IMG/VR virus record: IMGVR_UViG_3300037963_000739
Span: 1 to 26,771 of that record
Length of the DNA: 26,771 bases
DNA from: a virus
Direction: 5' to 3' (one strand)
Part shown: positions 23,608 through 26,771 of the stretch, piece by piece
Position numbering within the stretch: position 1 is the stretch's first letter
Layout: each line of letters begins with the position of its first letter
Notes under the pieces: generated by a model
Told to the model about the DNA's origin: nothing
The model's database searches: none
Seen by the model: only the letters and a program-made list of their open reading frames with translations
Made by a program: the position numbers and the translations under genes

Positions 23608-23721
23608 TTATTTTCTTTTACGCGTCATTTTTCTTTTTCTAGCGCCACCTCTTTTTTTACCTTTAGAGGACTTAATAGCTCCTCCATTTCTTCTATATTT
23701 GGTTTTTTTCATTCCAGGCAT
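23608..23721 (-). CDS. Very small basic protein (37 aa)
   Basis: A 37-aa protein, MPGMKKTKYRRNGGAIKSSK followed by an Arg/Lys-rich tail ending in TRKRK. An excellent AAAAGGAG sits upstream of the ATG. It is the fifth short basic gene in this stretch and joins the 225-aa gene end to start (TAAGTG). Its charge is like that of protamine-type peptides; nucleic acid binding or DNA packing is inferred. Confidence 0.7.
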   Translation of the reverse strand: MPGMKKTKYRRNGGAIKSSKGKKRGGARKRKMTRKRK

Positions 23722-23722
23722 T

Positions 23723-24166
23723 TCATTCTCCTTTTAACATTTTTTCTTTTAACCTGACTGCTCGATTACCTACTTGGGTAGCCCACTTAGAATCCATCAT
23801 CTCTTCAGCAGCTTTTTCCCAATCAGATGCTTGAACAGCAGTTAAAAATTTAACAAATTTGCTCAATCTAGGTAAACCTAAATTAAACGCCATATTAGCT
23901 AAAACACGTTGGCGAACATCGTCTAGTTCTGCCCACCATGCCATGTTTCTATCTAATTCTTTACATACAATGTCTATATCATTACGAAGACATTCTTTAA
24001 TTCTTTGTTCTGAAACTGGTGTACCTACTGGCTTACCGAATTCCTCATCAGTTTCTAATATTAAATGCCCTACTCCAAAAGTTGGGTAGCCCAGATGATC
24101 TAAATAAATTTCATATTCATAGCCTTCATCTTGTATTAGTTCTGTTTCTAACTTATCTATATTCAT
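23723..24166 (-). CDS. T4-type lysozyme (glycoside hydrolase family 24 endolysin)
   Basis: A 147-aa muramidase with the T4 lysozyme triad: E14 (in QDEGY), D23 (in YLDHLG) and T29 (in GYPTFGVGHL), at the same E-9-D-6-T spacing as T4 (E11, D20, T26). C-terminal features such as LANMAFNLGLPRLSKF and WATQVGNRAVRLKEKML also match. I start at ATG 24166, which overlaps the upstream stop in an ATGA; the frame is open 34 codons further up but that part is out-of-family and overlaps the upstream gene. It cuts peptidoglycan between MurNAc and GlcNAc. Without a signal peptide, it needs the holin-like proteins downstream. Confidence 0.95.
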   Translation of the reverse strand: MNIDKLETELIQDEGYEYEIYLDHLGYPTFGVGHLILETDEEFGKPVGTPVSEQRIKECLRNDIDIVCKELDRNMAWWAELDDVRQRVLANMAFNLGLPRLSKFVKFLTAVQASDWEKAAEEMMDSKWATQVGNRAVRLKEKMLKGE

Positions 24167-24489
24167 AGTATTGATATTGTAGTTGATCCATTTGTTGAAA
24201 CAGAAATTTTTCCAAGAGAAGCCACCCCCTCTACTCCATTTTCTGTTCCCGTATAAATATCTATCCATTGCTCACCTGTCCATAACTGTAGTTGATCAGT
24301 GCTTAGGTTCCAAATAATATCACCTTTTTGAAACTGATTTTCGTTACGTTGTGTTTCGTTTACAGAAAGCGTTGAGTCTATGTCTACTTTATTAAGACTT
24401 AGCTCTAAAACTCTAACCAACCTGTTAAAAGTCTCGGGAGATATTTCTCCTATAGCGATTGGTAATTTTGTCTCTAATATCTTAGCCAC
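24163..24489 (-). CDS. Hypothetical small virion-associated protein
   Basis: A 108-aa protein: LETKLPIAIGEISPETFNRL followed by VRVLELSLNKVD, then FQKGDIIWNLSTDQLQLW with TGEQWIDI. The last motif (GDIIWN...LQVWDGxxW) is common in small phage tail or fibre-associated proteins and seems typical of marine phages; the domain binds neither metal nor nucleotide as far as can be seen. Its ATG shares a base with the stop of the 628-aa gene and its stop overlaps the lysozyme start. Link to the tail is inferred from position. Confidence 0.65.
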   Translation of the reverse strand: MAKILETKLPIAIGEISPETFNRLVRVLELSLNKVDIDSTLSVNETQRNENQFQKGDIIWNLSTDQLQLWTGEQWIDIYTGTENGVEGVASLGKISVSTNGSTTISIL

Positions 24490-26375
24490 TATCGCCTACC
24501 GTTCGGCTGAACATCCATTCTAGTAACGCCTACTCTAAATCCAACCCCTAGATTATTTCCAGAAGTGTTATCATCATCAGACTCAACCCTTAACACAGCT
24601 TGTCTAGCTCGAATTCTAGTATCTATCTTAGATGTGCTACTTGTGCAAGTAGCTGTGGTAGCCGTTGATAAACTTTCGGCAGGAAAATTTCTAGTTTTCA
24701 CGACTACATTTACAGTTTGTCCTGTTCCTCCGTCTCCTGTAAATTTTATATCAGGAATAATTCTTCTAATTGATTGAAAATCTTCTCCGTCGGCTAAGTC
24801 GAAGTCACTAGATTCTATGAAAACGTTATCCATCGCAGCACCGTCTGCATCATTACCTGTTTCATGGTTATATAAATATCCCACATTGCTTGTGGTGTAT
24901 GTCGCCATTGGATTATTAAATATGCCCTCATCTATCCATGCACTTCGGGTAAGTTCTCCGATTGTCCAAGTTCCGTCTTCATAATTAAATACAACATATT
25001 TATCTATAACAGTAGAAGTTCCTGAACAATAAAACCAACCTACTTCATCAAACTCTTTATTCACAAAACCAAAAGTTTGAAAGGCTTGAGATTCATTAAA
25101 ATCACTGAACACATAATTTTGTACTGTACAAGGTATGTCTTGAACAGAACCGTTGTACGTATAAAAACCTTTTTTATCCATCCAAAACACTCCTTTAGGA
25201 GTGTTAATTGCACCATTCGGAGCAATAAGCCCTACACCTTCATTTACTAAATTTATGCCGAACGTAAAAGGCTGACCTATAAAACTCATAGAATATAAAG
25301 CTGTGTCAGTCCAAATTAAAGTTTCTTGTCTGGCTCGCAAGGCTCCTATAATTTGAGACCCTGCGGATAAGCGCAAAGATCCTGCTGTGTTTGTTGGTAA
25401 AGGCTCCCATTCAGTAACGTTTTCTTGATCGCTCCAAGCAACTAACAATGGATCTATACTTCCAGACCTAGAGCTGCCTGATATAGGATCAGCTCCTAAA
25501 CATATAACGTGTCTATCTACATCACTGACTAATACTTGTAACGCTTTTGTAGGTGTCAGGTTTGCTCCTGCTAAATCTGATAAAGCTACAGCTCTAGTAG
25601 TTCCTAAAGTAGCTGCGCTTATGTCATAGTAAAACACACCCCCCGATCTGACGTTCATAACCAAGTCTTCACCAAAATTGTCGTGTGACCATAATCTTAA
25701 TTGATTAGCAGCTGTGATTGCTGTAGAGGATCCCCAAGCTCCTGCTCCCCACGTACTAACTCCCCAACCTGTAGACTCAACGTAAACGTCTAGACCTACG
25801 TTAATTTGATAAGCACCAACAACTGAAGAACCTCCATTACCGCTGTCACTAGCGTTTGCAGTCACAGTTGCATCCGAAGTATCTTTCGCTGTAATTGTAT
25901 AGCTATTAGCGTTAACAACCGTTGCTATTTGGTACTCTTGATTTAAAACAGCAGCGGTTATATTTCCACCAAGCGTGGCGGCTCCAGAAAAAGTTACAAA
26001 ATCATTTTGTTGTGCGCCGTGAGCTGTGTCGGTTACTGTGAGTGTAGAACTTCCATTAGTGGCTGAAAACGTAACGTCTCCTGCGGCGGTTGTCAGTCTT
26101 ATTGGTGTAATATCATAAAAGCTTGCACCTTCTTTTATGTAATATTTCCAAGTAGCTCCTAAACCAAGATACTTAGTTAAAGATAAATCTACCCAAGCAT
26201 GTAAAGCTCGAACAGTTGATTGATAAGTATTTGAAGTAGCTTTTGCCCAGCCACCTATTTTTTCTGGTAGTCCTTTACGAAATCTAACAAGGTTGGCATT
26301 AAACCAGCCACCTTCGTTAGAGTAATCTGTTCCCTCTCGATTGATCCCTGGACGAAAAATATACTTCGTTAACAT
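24489..26375 (-). CDS. Large virion structural protein (tail/stabilisation-type)
   Basis: A 628-aa protein with an N-terminal head (YIFRPGINREGTDYSNEGGW followed by FNANLVRFRKGLPEKIGGW) and beta-propeller-like repeats with aromatic anchors (WSDQENVTEWEP, GALRARQETLIWTDTALYSM then FIGQPF, VFWMDKKGFYTYNG) and a C-terminal domain. The GINREGT...NVRFRxGxPEKIGGW start is one I recognise from phage structural proteins of the tail, comparable to P22 gp10-type stabilisation proteins in layout. No enzyme motif. It probably closes or lengthens the short tail. A poor ribosome site precedes the ATG at 26375, so translation may be coupled to the small gene upstream. Confidence 0.75.
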   Translation of the reverse strand: MLTKYIFRPGINREGTDYSNEGGWFNANLVRFRKGLPEKIGGWAKATSNTYQSTVRALHAWVDLSLTKYLGLGATWKYYIKEGASFYDITPIRLTTAAGDVTFSATNGSSTLTVTDTAHGAQQNDFVTFSGAATLGGNITAAVLNQEYQIATVVNANSYTITAKDTSDATVTANASDSGNGGSSVVGAYQINVGLDVYVESTGWGVSTWGAGAWGSSTAITAANQLRLWSHDNFGEDLVMNVRSGGVFYYDISAATLGTTRAVALSDLAGANLTPTKALQVLVSDVDRHVICLGADPISGSSRSGSIDPLLVAWSDQENVTEWEPLPTNTAGSLRLSAGSQIIGALRARQETLIWTDTALYSMSFIGQPFTFGINLVNEGVGLIAPNGAINTPKGVFWMDKKGFYTYNGSVQDIPCTVQNYVFSDFNESQAFQTFGFVNKEFDEVGWFYCSGTSTVIDKYVVFNYEDGTWTIGELTRSAWIDEGIFNNPMATYTTSNVGYLYNHETGNDADGAAMDNVFIESSDFDLADGEDFQSIRRIIPDIKFTGDGGTGQTVNVVVKTRNFPAESLSTATTATCTSSTSKIDTRIRARQAVLRVESDDDNTSGNNLGVGFRVGVTRMDVQPNGRR

Positions 26376-26383
26376 CTGTCATT

Positions 26384-26560
26384 TTAAAATAATTGTTCTG
26401 CTAAAATAGCACCAGCACTTAGTAATAAAGTAACTAAAGTAGCAATTACAAAAAGTTCAAGACGTTTTATTCGATGAATAGTTTCTAACCAGCGTTCAGT
26501 GCAAACTGCTTCGTGTCTTTCAATATGTGCTGCTACTTCCATTACGGTTTTTTTAGGCAT
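26384..26560 (-). CDS. Small single-span membrane protein (58 aa)
   Basis: This short gene encodes MPKKTVMEVAAHIERHEAVC, a basic-charged helix, then one membrane span LELFVIATLVTLLLSAGAIL and a short tail. It starts in the TAATG that ends the gene upstream and ends 8 nt before the structural gene. The N-in design with an amphipathic helix before the span resembles phage membrane accessory or holin-type proteins. No specific function. Confidence 0.65.
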   Translation of the reverse strand: MPKKTVMEVAAHIERHEAVCTERWLETIHRIKRLELFVIATLVTLLLSAGAILAEQLF

Positions 26561-26721
26561 TATTTATCTTTAGCCTTGCCTATATTCAAAGCTAAAAAAT
26601 CTATAACTTTATAAAGTTTCGCTAATAGCTTATCTCCTTGCGGAGTAGGTGTAACCGCAGCTACAAGTGAAGCTATGGCTATTATTGCTGTTATCCACAT
26701 AAATAAATTAATCCACATCAT
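26560..26721 (-). CDS. Small membrane protein (53 aa)
   Basis: A 53-aa protein with an N-terminal membrane span (INLFMWITAIIAIASLVAAV) and then TPTPQGDKLLAKLYKVIDFL followed by ALNIGKAKDK. The segment after the span is familiar to me from marine phages, with unknown role. GGAG lies 7 nt before an ATGATG start; the second ATG is possible. Together with the next gene it makes a pair of tiny membrane proteins before the structural gene. Confidence 0.7.
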   Translation of the reverse strand: MMWINLFMWITAIIAIASLVAAVTPTPQGDKLLAKLYKVIDFLALNIGKAKDK

Positions 26722-26736
26722 TTTCTTTCTCCGTTA

Positions 26737-26769
26737 TTAATGATTCTCTTGAACATCCCAACAATTTAA
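26737..26769 (-). CDS. Possible C-terminal end of a further gene cut by the right edge
   Basis: Only ten codons are visible (LNCWDVQENH) before tandem TAA stops at 26734-26739, which lie right before the ribosome site of the next gene, as expected for the end of an upstream gene in an operon. Another frame is also open to 26701 region, so the choice is uncertain. Confidence 0.25.
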   Translation of the reverse strand, partial: LNCWDVQENH

Positions 26770-26771
26770 AT

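Noticed and set aside
24167-24268. N-terminal extension of the lysozyme frame by 34 codons
   Set aside because: The extension overlaps the upstream gene by 100 nt, is unlike lysozyme N-termini, and the internal ATG at 24166 forms a standard ATGA overlap and restores the T4 lysozyme start.
1-26771. tRNA genes, attachment sites, insertion sequences
   Set aside because: I looked for cloverleaf-like segments, transposase motifs and terminal inverted repeats in the gaps and found none; nearly all DNA is coding.

Overview
The window looks like a large part of the genome of a tailed bacteriophage, probably a marine podovirus-like virus of a Gram-negative host. It has phage-style gene packing (ATGA, GTGA, TGATG and TAATG junctions, almost no spacers), a replication block, a lysozyme and holin-like genes, a run of large glycine/proline-rich virion-type proteins, and several tiny lysine-rich proteins of a kind I associate with marine phage genomes. 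The DNA is AT-rich. I see no tRNA, integrase, CRISPR array, terminase, portal, major capsid or DNA polymerase gene inside the window, so it is probably not the whole genome.

Layout. All genes but one are on the minus strand. (1) 1-7346, read leftwards: two small proteins, a putative ssDNA-binding protein, an archaeo-eukaryotic-type primase, an AlkB-like dioxygenase and a UvrD-like helicase. After a small gap with its own promoter-like signal come a conserved unknown protein, a class I SAM methyltransferase and a protein, cut by the left edge, that resembles the helical 5-hmdU DNA kinase / glutamyl-putrescinyl-thymine pyrophosphorylase family. (2) 7347-7668: a 322-bp divergent intergenic region with repeated TCTATTAG motifs and an AT-rich stretch. 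(3) 7669-9111: a lone plus-strand SNF2-type helicase, convergent with the next gene, both stop codons lying in one TTAA. (4) 9108-17750: a virion-type block with a 1106-aa protein, probably internal/ejection proteins, plus a 38-codon small ORF. (5) 17780-20741: the most remarkable part, a four-gene curli-like module: CsgF homologue, CsgG outer-membrane lipoprotein channel, a secreted curlin-repeat protein and a secreted FecR-domain protein. (6) 20741-24166: two holin-like membrane proteins, a staphylococcal-nuclease-fold enzyme, five short basic proteins, a conserved unknown and a T4-type lysozyme. (7) 24163-26771: a small protein, a 628-aa structural-type protein, two small membrane proteins and possibly the tail end of a further gene.

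How it may work together (inference). The left operon copies and protects, perhaps modifies, the phage DNA, under promoter-like signals that share an 11-bp block. The right, leftward late operon builds the particle and lyses the cell. The curli-like module is embedded in this late operon directly downstream of the holin-like genes. The phage therefore probably makes an outer-membrane CsgG/CsgF channel and a secreted amyloid-like protein late in infection, whether to alter the host surface, help breach the outer membrane, or aggregate cells or virions.
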